From the NCBI RefSeq assembly GCF_003867075.1, contig NZ_CP032544.1:3280001-3344000 (forward strand): a stretch of DNA of 64,000 nt, in the 5' to 3' direction. Shown piece after piece: positions 34,588 through 42,791 of the stretch. Each line of letters begins with the position of its first letter. The stretch's first letter is position 1. The notes below the pieces were generated by a model. It made no database searches. It saw only the letters and a program-made list of their open reading frames with translations, and was not told the origin of the DNA. The stretch is from Tenacibaculum mesophilum (GTDB taxonomy: Bacteria > Bacteroidota > Bacteroidia > Flavobacteriales > Flavobacteriaceae). The translations under genes were made by a program, and so were the position numbers.

Positions 34588-35262
34588 ATGGATATAAAAC
34601 ATTTGTTTTTTGATTTAGATCATACATTATGGGACTTTGATAAAAACTCTAAACTAACCTTTAATCAAATTTTTAAAGAACAAAATATAACTATTCCAGT
34701 AGGTGATTTTTTAAAAGTTTATATGCCTTTGAACTTTAAGTTTTGGAAACTATACAGAGAAGATAAAATAGAAAAATCAGCTTTAAGGTATTATCGATTA
34801 AAAGAAACATTTGATAATTTAAATTATGAAGTTTCTGATGATTTAATAAACCAAATATCTAAAGATTACATAGAATATTTACCAAACTTTAACCACCTAT
34901 TTGATAATACTAAAGAGGTACTAGAGTACTTAGAAAAGAAGTATGATTTACACATCATTACTAATGGTTTTGAAGAGGTGCAGAAATTAAAACTAAAAAA
35001 GTCAGGAATTAGTAATTTTTTTAAACAAGTAATCACATCTGAATGTGTTGGAGCTAAAAAACCTAATTCGAAGGTTTTTAAGTTTGCATTGGAAAAAGCC
35101 GGAGCTAAAGCAAAAGAGTCTGTTATGATAGGTGACAATTATGAGGCTGATATTATTGGTGCTCTAAATTCAGAAATGAAAGTAATTCACTTTTCAGAAG
35201 AAATAAAAAGTAAAGATGTCCAACAAATAACTTCATTAATTGAATTAAAAAAATATTTATAA
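34588..35262 (+). CDS. yjjG: YjjG family noncanonical pyrimidine nucleotidase
   Basis: This 224-residue HAD-superfamily phosphatase has motif I DLDHT (nucleophile Asp9, Asp11), IITNGF as motif II, a Lys in GAKKPNSKVF and motif IV MIGDNYEADIIGA. YjjG removes phosphate from noncanonical pyrimidine nucleotides and helps clear them from the pool. The length is typical. Its stop codon directly abuts the ATG of the next gene. Confidence 0.88.
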   Translation: MDIKHLFFDLDHTLWDFDKNSKLTFNQIFKEQNITIPVGDFLKVYMPLNFKFWKLYREDKIEKSALRYYRLKETFDNLNYEVSDDLINQISKDYIEYLPNFNHLFDNTKEVLEYLEKKYDLHIITNGFEEVQKLKLKKSGISNFFKQVITSECVGAKKPNSKVFKFALEKAGAKAKESVMIGDNYEADIIGALNSEMKVIHFSEEIKSKDVQQITSLIELKKYL

Positions 35263-35835
35263 ATGAATAATATTCTGAAAATAAATAAAAATAAGAAAGT
35301 AAAACACTTCTTTATATTATTTGTTTTAATAACACATATGTCATGTATAAAAGATATTGATTTTAGTCAAGCAGAAGATATAGAAATAACACCAGTTATT
35401 GTTGCATCATTAGTGTATGCCAATCTTGATCAAACTTCATTAGTTACACCAACAGGAATTGAAATAGCAAGAATAAGAGAGGTTTCAAGGTTAGAAGTTT
35501 TTAATAATGAAGGAGCTGAAGATTTAAATAAAATTGAACTTAATTTTGAAATAAATAATCCTTTTGATAGAAACTTTAAACTTAATTTTAATTTTCTCGA
35601 CGAGAATAATGCAGTAACGTATAGAGTTACATCAATTAATATTCCAAAAAACACTCAGGCTTTTAACTTTCAAGAGGTTATTGATGTTTTGAGTAATTCA
35701 AGTATTTTAAATTCAACTAAAATTGAATTAATTCTTGAGCTATTACCAAGTTCAGACGGTACCGTGATTGATATCAACGAACCCAAAAAGTTTACTTTTA
35801 AATCAGCAGGAACCCTTTATTTTAAAATAAATTAA
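35263..35835 (+). CDS. Hypothetical lipoprotein
   Basis: This 190-residue protein has a hydrophobic N-terminal segment ending in a lipobox (THMSC, Cys28), so it is probably an envelope lipoprotein. The remainder is beta-rich (KIELNFEINNPFDRNFKLNF, LNSTKIELILELL), like an immunoglobulin or LEA-like sandwich. I do not recognise the family. It starts on the base after the yjjG stop and shares one base with the next gene (TAATG), so it is tightly coupled to both and probably works with the DUF5723 protein. Confidence 0.75.
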   Translation: MNNILKINKNKKVKHFFILFVLITHMSCIKDIDFSQAEDIEITPVIVASLVYANLDQTSLVTPTGIEIARIREVSRLEVFNNEGAEDLNKIELNFEINNPFDRNFKLNFNFLDENNAVTYRVTSINIPKNTQAFNFQEVIDVLSNSSILNSTKIELILELLPSSDGTVIDINEPKKFTFKSAGTLYFKIN

Positions 35836-37217
35836 TGAAACATTTATACATTTTATTGCTGTTGTTTATAATCGTAATACACGAAATAAACAGTCAAAAT
35901 AAACAAGTTTTATATGGGTTCGATGAAATACCACAAACATTATTATTAAACCCAGGAGCAACCGTTAATTATAAATATCATGTAGGAATTCCCTTTTTAT
36001 CAGGAGTGTCTTTTCAAGCCGGAGTAACAGGTGATGTTACAATAGCTGATGTTTTTAGAAATGACATGATTAATTTTAATGTTAAGTATAGGAATGCATT
36101 AAATAAATTATCAGTTAACGATTATGTACAGTTAAACACACAAATAGAAATACTAAATGCAGGCTATAAACTTAATGATAAGTATTATATATCTGGAGGT
36201 TTTTATACAGAAGTAGACGCATTTATGGCGGTGCCAAAAAATATATTACAACTAATTAATGATGGCAATGCTTCCAACTTAAATAAAGATTTTTTGGCAT
36301 CAGAAGTTTCGGTAAAATCTGAAGTATTAAGTGTTCTCCATGTTGGTATTTCAAAAAAAGTAAATGATAAGTTAATAGTAGGGGGGAGGTTAAAAATTTA
36401 TTCGGGAATAGCTAATGTTACTTCTACTGAAAATAAAGGAAGTTTTGCAACAAAATTAGGTCAAGATAATATTTACACACACCATTTAAATAATATTGAT
36501 GCCGCGCTTTATAGCTCTGGTATTTATAATGAAAATAATAATGTTGAAATTTCTACAAAAGATATCATTAGTAGATCACTTTTGGGAGGAAACTTGGGCT
36601 TAGGTATAGATTTTGGAATTACCTATAAGATTAATAAACAAACTGAATTAACAGCTAGTTTGTTAGATGTAGGTTTTGTGAATTATTCAAAAGGAAATAG
36701 AAATGCATCTGTAAAAGGAAGTTATGATTTTTCTGGTATTGAGTTTAAATACGATGGAACAAATCGTAATTATTGGGAAGACTTAAAGAACGACATAGAA
36801 AGCCAAATACCTAATGAAGAAGATAAAAATTCATATACAGTAATGCGCCCTATAAAGTTTAATAGTTCAGTTAAACATAGTTGGGGAAAATCAAGAAGAG
36901 AAGAAACTTGCTACGATATGACGTATAATAAATTTTATAACAATGCTATTGGTGGTCAGTTGTTTGCTGTTTTTAGACCTACAGGACCTAAATTCGCATT
37001 TACAAGTTTTTATGAAAGAATTTTAATAAAAGGAGTGAGGAGTAAAATAACCTATACAATTGATGATTTTTCATACACTAATTTTGGATTAGGATTATCA
37101 GTAAAAACAGGAAAGTTAAACATATACGGTGTAGTGGACAATTTGTTTAAAATTGCCGATATTGCTGATGCCAATACAACCTCTTTTCAACTAGGAGTTA
37201 ATTTAATATTTAAATAA
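35835..37217 (+). CDS. DUF5723 family outer-membrane protein
   Basis: This 460-residue protein has a signal peptide (to about NSQ, 21). It has the DUF5723 opening QTLLLNPGATVNYKYHVGIPFLSG and a PorP/barrel-like organisation of repeated amphipathic strands, ending in SFQLGVNLIFK. It is probably an outer-membrane barrel of unknown role, a type found across flavobacteria. It overlaps the lipoprotein gene by one base and its stop directly precedes the next ATG, so three envelope genes form a coupled set. Confidence 0.8.
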   Translation: MKHLYILLLLFIIVIHEINSQNKQVLYGFDEIPQTLLLNPGATVNYKYHVGIPFLSGVSFQAGVTGDVTIADVFRNDMINFNVKYRNALNKLSVNDYVQLNTQIEILNAGYKLNDKYYISGGFYTEVDAFMAVPKNILQLINDGNASNLNKDFLASEVSVKSEVLSVLHVGISKKVNDKLIVGGRLKIYSGIANVTSTENKGSFATKLGQDNIYTHHLNNIDAALYSSGIYNENNNVEISTKDIISRSLLGGNLGLGIDFGITYKINKQTELTASLLDVGFVNYSKGNRNASVKGSYDFSGIEFKYDGTNRNYWEDLKNDIESQIPNEEDKNSYTVMRPIKFNSSVKHSWGKSRREETCYDMTYNKFYNNAIGGQLFAVFRPTGPKFAFTSFYERILIKGVRSKITYTIDDFSYTNFGLGLSVKTGKLNIYGVVDNLFKIADIADANTTSFQLGVNLIFK

Positions 37218-37961
37218 ATGAAAAAAATAGTTTACGTTTTATTATTAATCACAGCAACAAGTTTTGCGCAAAAATCTATTAATACTTATAAGTATGTTAT
37301 TGTACCAACAAAGTTTGACTTTTTAAAAGGTAAAGATAAATACCAAACAAGTTCATTAACAAAATTCTTATTCAATAAGTATGGCTTTACAGCACTATTA
37401 GAAGATGAGAAGTTACCAGAAGAAGTTGTAAATAATAGGTGTTTAGCTTTAACAGGTACAGTAAGAGATGAATCAGGATTATTTACAACAAAGAGTATTG
37501 TAGAGTTAAAAGATTGTAATAACAAAGTGGTGTTTGCATCTAAAGAAGGAAGAAGTAAAGAGAAAGATTACAAAAAGGCCTATCATGAAGCTATTCGTAA
37601 TGCTTTTAAATCAGTACAGGCATTAAAGTACAAGTATACACCATCAAAAGAAGTAACTACTGTAAAAGAAGAAGAAGTAGCTCCAGTGGTTTCAACTGTT
37701 GAGGTAGTAAAAAATAAAACAGTGCAGGCTAATGAAGAAAACACAACAAAGAATGTATTGTATGCACAATTAACAACTAACGGATTCCAGTTAGTAAACA
37801 CAAAACCTGAAGTTGTTTTTCAAGTATTAAAAACGAATGTAAAAGACGTTTTTGTAATTAAAGATAAGAATGGAATTTTATATAAAAATGGAGATTTTTG
37901 GTTTGCTGAGTATTATATGGATGGAACTAAAACAACAAAACAATATCAAATAAAGTTCTAA
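37218..37961 (+). CDS. Hypothetical exported protein
   Basis: This 247-residue protein has a signal peptide (to about SFAQ, 18). A first domain (about 20-130) contains KYVIVPTKFDFLKGKDKYQTSSL and is followed by a Lys/Glu/Val-rich linker (about 140-175). A short C-terminal domain (YAQLTTNGFQLVNTKPEVVFQVL) reads like a beta-sheet unit. The family appears widespread in flavobacteria but has no known function. It is the last gene of the radC-yjjG series, coupled to the DUF5723 gene (TAA then ATG). Confidence 0.75.
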   Translation: MKKIVYVLLLITATSFAQKSINTYKYVIVPTKFDFLKGKDKYQTSSLTKFLFNKYGFTALLEDEKLPEEVVNNRCLALTGTVRDESGLFTTKSIVELKDCNNKVVFASKEGRSKEKDYKKAYHEAIRNAFKSVQALKYKYTPSKEVTTVKEEEVAPVVSTVEVVKNKTVQANEENTTKNVLYAQLTTNGFQLVNTKPEVVFQVLKTNVKDVFVIKDKNGILYKNGDFWFAEYYMDGTKTTKQYQIKF

Positions 37962-37967
37962 TGCATA

Positions 37968-38012
37968 TTTTTCACTACTCTTTAAGAAACAATAATAAAG
38001 AGTAGTGAAAAA
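37968..38012. other. Long hairpin between convergent genes
   Basis: A 17-base-pair inverted repeat (37968-37984 with 37996-38012) contains the yeiH stop codon in one arm. It lies between the convergent hypothetical and yeiH genes. Neither strand has a T tract after it, so it is not a classical terminator; it may protect both 3' ends or limit read-through. Confidence 0.6.
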
Positions 38013-38905
38013 ACACTTATAAATATCCATAAAAGAGAAGCAACAATAACAGGCTTAATACCACTTTCTTTTAAATCCTTACCAGTTAAATTCATTCCTA
38101 CTAAAAATAAGGTTACTACGAGAAGTCTTTTAGATAATTCTACGATGTTTATTGAAAAACTTTCAGGAACAACTTGATAACTGTTGAATAGCATTGCTAC
38201 AATGAATCCAATTATAAAATAAGGGGTTTTAATTTTTCTATCACTAGACTTAAAAAGAAGCATAGCAAAAAAAGATAAAGGTATAATCCATAAAGTACGA
38301 GCAAGTTTCACAGTAGTTGCTATTTGCAAAGCTTCATCACCATACTCTAAAGCAGCCCCTACAACAGAACTGGTGTCGTGGATAGCTATGGCGCACCAAA
38401 TTCCAAATTGTTGTTGAGTTAAACCAAAAAGATGTCCTAAAGGAGGAAATATAAATAAGGCAATAGCATTTAAAAAGAAAACAACTCCAATAGCGATACT
38501 TATAGTTTTATGATTAGCTTTAATTACAGGTGAAATAGCAGCGATAGCACTTCCGCCGCAAATAGAAGTCCCCGAAATAATTAAAAAGCCTAACTTTTTC
38601 TCAATTGAGAAAAAATTAATAAAAAAGAGACCTAGAGTTACGGTTAAAATAATTGATAAAGTAGCTAAAATAAACCCTTCTTTGCTTGTTTGTATAGTTT
38701 CAGTTAAAGACATTCCAAAACCTAAACCAATAACAGACGTTTTTAAAAGAATTTGAGTTGTTTTTTTAGTTTTTTCTGGAAAAGGATTACCAAAAATAGA
38801 TGTCAAAATAAAGCCAAATACTAAAGCAAAAGGGCTAGAAATGTAGCCAGCCAAGGCTAGTGTTATAGAGAATATAAAAAAGATAATTAGATAGAATTGT
38901 TTCAT
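37982..38905 (-). CDS. yeiH: YeiH family (UPF0324) membrane transporter
   Basis: This 307-residue protein has about ten membrane helices and the UPF0324 motifs GLGFGMSL, SGTSICGGSAIAA and AIHDTSSVVGAA. The family is annotated as putative sulfate or sulfite exporters, though transport data are thin. A LysR regulator is encoded directly upstream on the same strand, as in the yeiE-yeiH pair of enterobacteria. A TAGTTTTG -7 box without a -33 box, and a palindrome further upstream, suggest activator-dependent transcription. Confidence 0.88.
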   Translation of the reverse strand: MKQFYLIIFFIFSITLALAGYISSPFALVFGFILTSIFGNPFPEKTKKTTQILLKTSVIGLGFGMSLTETIQTSKEGFILATLSIILTVTLGLFFINFFSIEKKLGFLIISGTSICGGSAIAAISPVIKANHKTISIAIGVVFFLNAIALFIFPPLGHLFGLTQQQFGIWCAIAIHDTSSVVGAALEYGDEALQIATTVKLARTLWIIPLSFFAMLLFKSSDRKIKTPYFIIGFIVAMLFNSYQVVPESFSINIVELSKRLLVVTLFLVGMNLTGKDLKESGIKPVIVASLLWIFISVFSLLFIIVS

Positions 38906-38927
38906 TTTTTCTAAGAATTTGATGAAA

Positions 38928-38935
38928 CAAAACTA
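38928..38935 (-). promoter_or_regulatory. -7 element TAGTTTTG of yeiH
   Basis: On the minus strand this box matches TAnnTTTG and lies 22 bases before the yeiH start. No TTTG is found at the -33 distance, as expected for a promoter that needs an activator. Confidence 0.55.
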
Positions 38936-38967
38936 CGACTGAAATATAGCTAAAAAGGAAATTAAAT

Positions 38968-38984
38968 AGTTATACAGAATAACT
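38968..38984. promoter_or_regulatory. LysR-type operator candidate for yeiH
   Basis: AGTTAT-N5-ATAACT is a perfect palindrome of the T-N11-A kind bound by LysR regulators. It is centred about 55 bases upstream of the expected yeiH transcription start and overlaps the stop codon of the LysR gene. Confidence 0.55.
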
Positions 38985-39864
38985 AAAAGTTATAGTTGGT
39001 TTTAATTAATTTATAAAGTAGGTCCATTTTTTTTGATTGATAGTTTGTCCTACAAACAAAATCAAACTCACGCTCAAAAGAAAGCCCTTTAATATCAACT
39101 ATTTTTAATTTGTTTTGAATGAGTTTTTCCGTTACAGCATGGATAGATAAGAGAGCATAAGAGTTAGAGTAATGTAAGTACTGTTCAATAGCCTCTGTGT
39201 TATTTAATGTTATTACTCTGTTTAGTGTAGTAATGTTGTTTTTCTTTAAAGTTTCTTCAATTACCTCACGTGTACCCGAACCAATTTCACGACTTACATA
39301 AGGTATTTCACTTAGTTCTTTTTTTGATATAGAGCTTTTACTATTGCTATTGTTAGTGCTTGTAACCAGCACAATTTCATCTTTTATAAATTTTGAGTAT
39401 CGTAATAATTGATTAGAAGATTTTCCTTCTACAATACCAAACTCTAATTCTTGATTTAAAATCTTATGTTCAATATCTTTTGTATTACCACTAATTATAT
39501 TGAACTTTATATTATTAGAGTTTTGTTGTATTTTAGCAAGTACTTTTGGTATCACATACGTAGCAATTGTGGTGCTTAATCCTATATTAAATTCAAGAGA
39601 AACGCTCTCTTCATTTAAAAGAAAAGAATTTTTTAATTCTTCAAATAACTCAGTAATTTTATAAGCATAATCAAGAAAAATTTTTCCTTCATTTGTTAAT
39701 GAAATAGAATTTCGTGATCTATTAAAAAAAGTTGTATTGTATTCTTCTTCTAATTTAGAAATAGTTTTAGAAACGGCAGGTTGTGAAATATTCAACTCTT
39801 TAGAAGCGATTGTAAAACTTGAATACTGAGCAACTTTGATAAAAGTTTTTAGTTTATAATTCAT
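38983..39864 (-). CDS. LysR family transcriptional regulator
   Basis: This 293-residue protein has an N-terminal winged helix (FIKVAQYSSFTIASKELNISQPAVSKTISKLE, about 9-41) and a periplasmic-binding-like effector domain (about 90-290). It belongs to the LysR group that includes CysB-like and YeiE regulators. The adjacent yeiH, with a palindrome placed for activator binding, is the likely target. It begins 18 bases after the rarA stop and may be partly co-transcribed with rarA. Confidence 0.9.
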   Translation of the reverse strand: MNYKLKTFIKVAQYSSFTIASKELNISQPAVSKTISKLEEEYNTTFFNRSRNSISLTNEGKIFLDYAYKITELFEELKNSFLLNEESVSLEFNIGLSTTIATYVIPKVLAKIQQNSNNIKFNIISGNTKDIEHKILNQELEFGIVEGKSSNQLLRYSKFIKDEIVLVTSTNNSNSKSSISKKELSEIPYVSREIGSGTREVIEETLKKNNITTLNRVITLNNTEAIEQYLHYSNSYALLSIHAVTEKLIQNKLKIVDIKGLSFEREFDFVCRTNYQSKKMDLLYKLIKTNYNF

Positions 39865-39882
39865 AACCTATTTGTATTGTAA

Positions 39883-41154
39883 CTAATAATTGTATTTATC
39901 TTTCCAACGTTGCTTCAGTAGTTCTCTAAATTGATTTTCACGAGCATTGTTACCTGGTTCATACAATTTTGTGTTTTTTATCTCATCGGGTAAAAATTCT
40001 TGATTTACGAAATTACCAGCGTAGTTGTGAGAGTATTGATATTCCTTTCCGTAGTCTAGGTCTTTCATTAATTTAGTAGGAGCATTACGTAAATGCAACG
40101 GAACAGACAAATCACCAGTTGTTTTAACTAAATTTTGTGCTTCACCTATAGCCATATAAGAAGCATTACTTTTGGCAGAGTTTGCTAAATATACAGCGCA
40201 CTGGCTTAAAATAATCCTAGACTCTGGATAGCCAATTACAGAAACAGCTTGAAAGGTATTGTTGGCTAAAATTAAGGCAGTAGGGTTTGCGTTACCAATA
40301 TCTTCAGAAGCAGCAATAAGCATTCTACGAGCAATAAACTTCACGTCTTCTCCGCCTTCTATCATACGAGCTAACCAATACACTGCTGCGTTGGGATCAC
40401 TTCCTCTGATAGATTTTATAAAAGCAGAAACAATATCGTAATGTTGTTCACCTGTTTTATCATAACGAACCGTATTTTTTTGAATTTTAGATAACACCAA
40501 TTCATTAGTAACCTCAATTTCATCATCAGCAGAAACTAATAATTCAAAAATATTCAGAAGTTTTCTCGCATCCCCGCCAGAAACTTGAAGCAGTGCATCG
40601 GTTTCTTTTAAGTTGATTTTTTTTTGAGAAATGATTTCATCTTTTTCCATTGCGCGATGTAACAAAGCAACCAAATCATTTTTATCAAAAGAATTTAATA
40701 TATACACTTGGCAGCGAGAGAGTAGGGCAGGTATAACCTCAAAGCTTGGGTTTTCAGTGGTAGCGCCAACTAGAGTTACCCAACCTTTTTCAACAGCGCC
40801 TAATAAAGAATCTTGTTGTGATTTACTAAAACGATGAATTTCATCAATAAATAAAATAGGGTTTTTTTGTGTGAACAATCCGCCACTTTTCTTTGCTTTT
40901 TCAATTACTTCGCGAACATCTTTTACTCCAGAGCTAATAGCACTTAAGGTATAAAATGGACGTCCAGATTCATTTGCAATAATATTGGCTAAGGTAGTTT
41001 TTCCAATTCCTGGAGGCCCCCATAAAATTAGTGAAGGAATAATTCCTTGTTTTATATGATTGGTTAAAATTCCATTTTCGCCCACTAAATGTTGTTGACT
41101 AATATAGTCACTTAAACTTTGTGGACGGATTCTTTCTGCCAAAGGTTGATTCAT
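39883..41154 (-). CDS. rarA: Replication-associated recombination protein RarA
   Basis: RarA (MgsA/WRNIP1 family) is a clamp-loader-like AAA+ ATPase that acts at stalled replication forks. The 423-residue protein has Walker [10 protein letters not shown] (46-54), Walker [10 protein letters not shown] (Asp104, Glu105), sensor 1 [10 protein letters not shown], and the C-terminal tetramerisation part with [20 protein letters not shown]. The length is normal. Confidence 0.94.
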   Translation of the reverse strand: MNQPLAERIRPQSLSDYISQQHLVGENGILTNHIKQGIIPSLILWGPPGIGKTTLANIIANESGRPFYTLSAISSGVKDVREVIEKAKKSGGLFTQKNPILFIDEIHRFSKSQQDSLLGAVEKGWVTLVGATTENPSFEVIPALLSRCQVYILNSFDKNDLVALLHRAMEKDEIISQKKINLKETDALLQVSGGDARKLLNIFELLVSADDEIEVTNELVLSKIQKNTVRYDKTGEQHYDIVSAFIKSIRGSDPNAAVYWLARMIEGGEDVKFIARRMLIAASEDIGNANPTALILANNTFQAVSVIGYPESRIILSQCAVYLANSAKSNASYMAIGEAQNLVKTTGDLSVPLHLRNAPTKLMKDLDYGKEYQYSHNYAGNFVNQEFLPDEIKNTKLYEPGNNARENQFRELLKQRWKDKYNY

Positions 41155-41208
41155 AATGTAAAAATAGCAAAGATTTATGACAGAACTTCAGAAATACTGC
41201 TTTGGATT

Positions 41209-41216
41209 TATTTTTG
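41209..41216 (+). promoter_or_regulatory. -7 element TATTTTTG before the rhomboid gene
   Basis: This matches TAnnTTTG and lies 14 bases before the ATG at 41231. It sits downstream of the earlier in-frame ATG at 41177, supporting the shorter protein. The -33 region is poor. Confidence 0.45.
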
Positions 41217-41230
41217 TTATTTTAAAGGCT

Positions 41231-41938
41231 ATGAACACAGAACAGCAACTAAAATTTTCTTCAACAGTTTTTACTATTCCTTTCCTGTTTGTTTTTACAA
41301 TTTGGCTTGTATACTGGATAGAAATTAAATTTGGATGGAATTTCAATAAATTTGGAGTTTTTCCGAGAAATTTTAGTGGCTTAAAAGGGGTTTTGTGCTC
41401 TCCTTTTATTCACAGTGACACCAAGCATCTTTTTAATAATTCAGTTCCTTTATTTGTGCTCTCAGCTTGTCTTTTTTATTTTTATAAGGAAGTAGCAATT
41501 AAAGTTTTGTTATTTGGAGGGATTATTACTGGATTACTAACTTGGTTAATTGCAAGAGAATCCTACCATATTGGAGCGAGTGGAATTGTGTATTTGCTTT
41601 TTAGTTTTGTTCTTTTTAGTGGGATTATAAAGAAAAACTACAGGTTAGTAGCTGTTTCTTTTATCACCATATTTTTATACGGAAGTATGGTTTGGTATGT
41701 ATTACCGATTAAAGAAGAAATGTCTTGGGAAGGTCATTTATCAGGGTTAATTACAGGAATAGTATTAGCTTTGTTATACAAAAATAAAGGTATAATTAAG
41801 GAAAGGTTTGAGTTCTCTAAAACAGAATTTGATGATATGTTTGATAAAAATGGAAACTATATTCCACCAATTGTAGAAGAAGCCGAGTTAGAATTGAAGG
41901 AAATAAAATACCGTTATATCTACAAGGAAGAGGAATAA
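41231..41938 (+). CDS. Rhomboid family intramembrane serine protease
   Basis: This protein of about 235 residues has six membrane helices. Visible rhomboid signatures are HLFNNS (His66, Asn70) in the second helix, the catalytic Ser117 in GASG, and His169 in WEGHLSG. It would cleave membrane helices within the inner membrane; its substrates are unknown. An ATG 18 codons earlier is in frame, but the promoter box between the two favours the shorter form. It diverges from rarA and converges with rlmB. Confidence 0.88.
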   Translation: MNTEQQLKFSSTVFTIPFLFVFTIWLVYWIEIKFGWNFNKFGVFPRNFSGLKGVLCSPFIHSDTKHLFNNSVPLFVLSACLFYFYKEVAIKVLLFGGIITGLLTWLIARESYHIGASGIVYLLFSFVLFSGIIKKNYRLVAVSFITIFLYGSMVWYVLPIKEEMSWEGHLSGLITGIVLALLYKNKGIIKERFEFSKTEFDDMFDKNGNYIPPIVEEAELELKEIKYRYIYKEEE

Positions 41939-41966
41939 AAAATCCTGCACTAAGCAGGATTTAAAA
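41936..41966 (-). terminator. Terminator of rlmB, overlapping the rhomboid gene end
   Basis: AATCCTGC and GCAGGATT arms have six T on the minus strand after the hairpin. The same structure marks the end of the rhomboid gene on the plus strand, where the T run is weaker. Confidence 0.75.
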
Positions 41967-41968
41967 TA

Positions 41969-42706
41969 TTATAAACGTTGTCTTACAGCTTCATATAAGA
42001 ACGCACCACAAGCAACTGAAACATTTAAAGATTCAATTTCACCTAGAAGTGGCAATTTAGCCTTATAGTCCACCATTTTTAAAACAGAGTTACTTACTCC
42101 TTTGTGTTCAGAACCCATGATGATTGCCATAGGTTGATTAAAATTAACATCAAAAACTGAATCTTCAGTTTTTTCAGTAGCAGCAGCTAATTTAATATCT
42201 GCAGCTTTTAGTTGAAAAATGGCATCTTTAATATGATCTACTTTACAAATAGGTACTTTAAAAGCAGCTCCAGCTGAAGTTTTAATGGTTTCAGCATTTA
42301 CAGGAGCACTACCACTTTTTTGAATGATGATTCCGTTTACACCAGTACATTCTGCTGTTCTAATAATGGCCCCAAAATTCCTTACATCAGAAACTTGATC
42401 TAATAATAAAAATAGGGGAGTTTTATCAGATTCTAATGCTTCTTCAATTAAGTTCTCTAAATCATAAAAGTCAATAGGTGAAATTTTAGCTACAGCACCT
42501 TGATGATTGTTATGTTTAGATAAACGATCTAACTTCTCAGTAGGAACTACACTAGTTGATACTTTATTCTTCTTTAGGAGCTTATCTAATTGAAAAAATA
42601 ATTCTCCTCGTAAACCTTTTTGAAGATATACCTTGTTAATTGAAGCTCCACTTTCTATAGCTTCAATAATGGCTCTAATACCGAAAATATTTGTGTTTTG
42701 TTCCAT
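41969..42706 (-). CDS. rlmB: 23S rRNA 2'-O-methyltransferase RlmB
   Basis: This 245-residue SPOUT enzyme uses S-adenosylmethionine to methylate a guanosine ribose in 23S rRNA (G2251 in E. coli). The N-terminal RNA-binding domain starts with IFGIRAIIEAIESG. The knot motifs are NFGAIIRTAE, AIIMGSEHKGVSN and LNVSVACGAFLYEAVRQ. A GTG 13 codons earlier is possible, but the ATG at 42704-42706 fits the family. A perfect -7 box ends four bases before this ATG, so the mRNA may be leaderless. Confidence 0.92.
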   Translation of the reverse strand: MEQNTNIFGIRAIIEAIESGASINKVYLQKGLRGELFFQLDKLLKKNKVSTSVVPTEKLDRLSKHNNHQGAVAKISPIDFYDLENLIEEALESDKTPLFLLLDQVSDVRNFGAIIRTAECTGVNGIIIQKSGSAPVNAETIKTSAGAAFKVPICKVDHIKDAIFQLKAADIKLAAATEKTEDSVFDVNFNQPMAIIMGSEHKGVSNSVLKMVDYKAKLPLLGEIESLNVSVACGAFLYEAVRQRL

Positions 42707-42710
42707 GTTG

Positions 42711-42718
42711 CAAATGTA
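42711..42718 (-). promoter_or_regulatory. -7 element TACATTTG of rlmB
   Basis: This is a perfect TAnnTTTG on the minus strand, four bases before the rlmB ATG. It implies a transcript with essentially no leader. The -33 region is A-rich without a clear TTTG. Confidence 0.5.
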
Positions 42719-42734
42719 GTTGATTTTATGGTAT

Positions 42735-42763
42735 AAAAAAACCACCTCGTTAGAGGTGGTTAA
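42735..42763 (-). terminator. Terminator of the first SusCD operon
   Basis: A nine-base-pair AACCACCTC/GAGGTGGTT stem with a GTTA loop has seven T on the minus strand. It lies 29 bases past the SusD stop. Confidence 0.85.
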
Positions 42764-42791
42764 GACTATGAATAATTATGTCTTATTATAA

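Noticed and set aside
37968..38012. Hairpin as a bidirectional intrinsic terminator
   Set aside because: The stem is strong, but the T-rich side lies before the stem in both directions, so no U tract would follow it.
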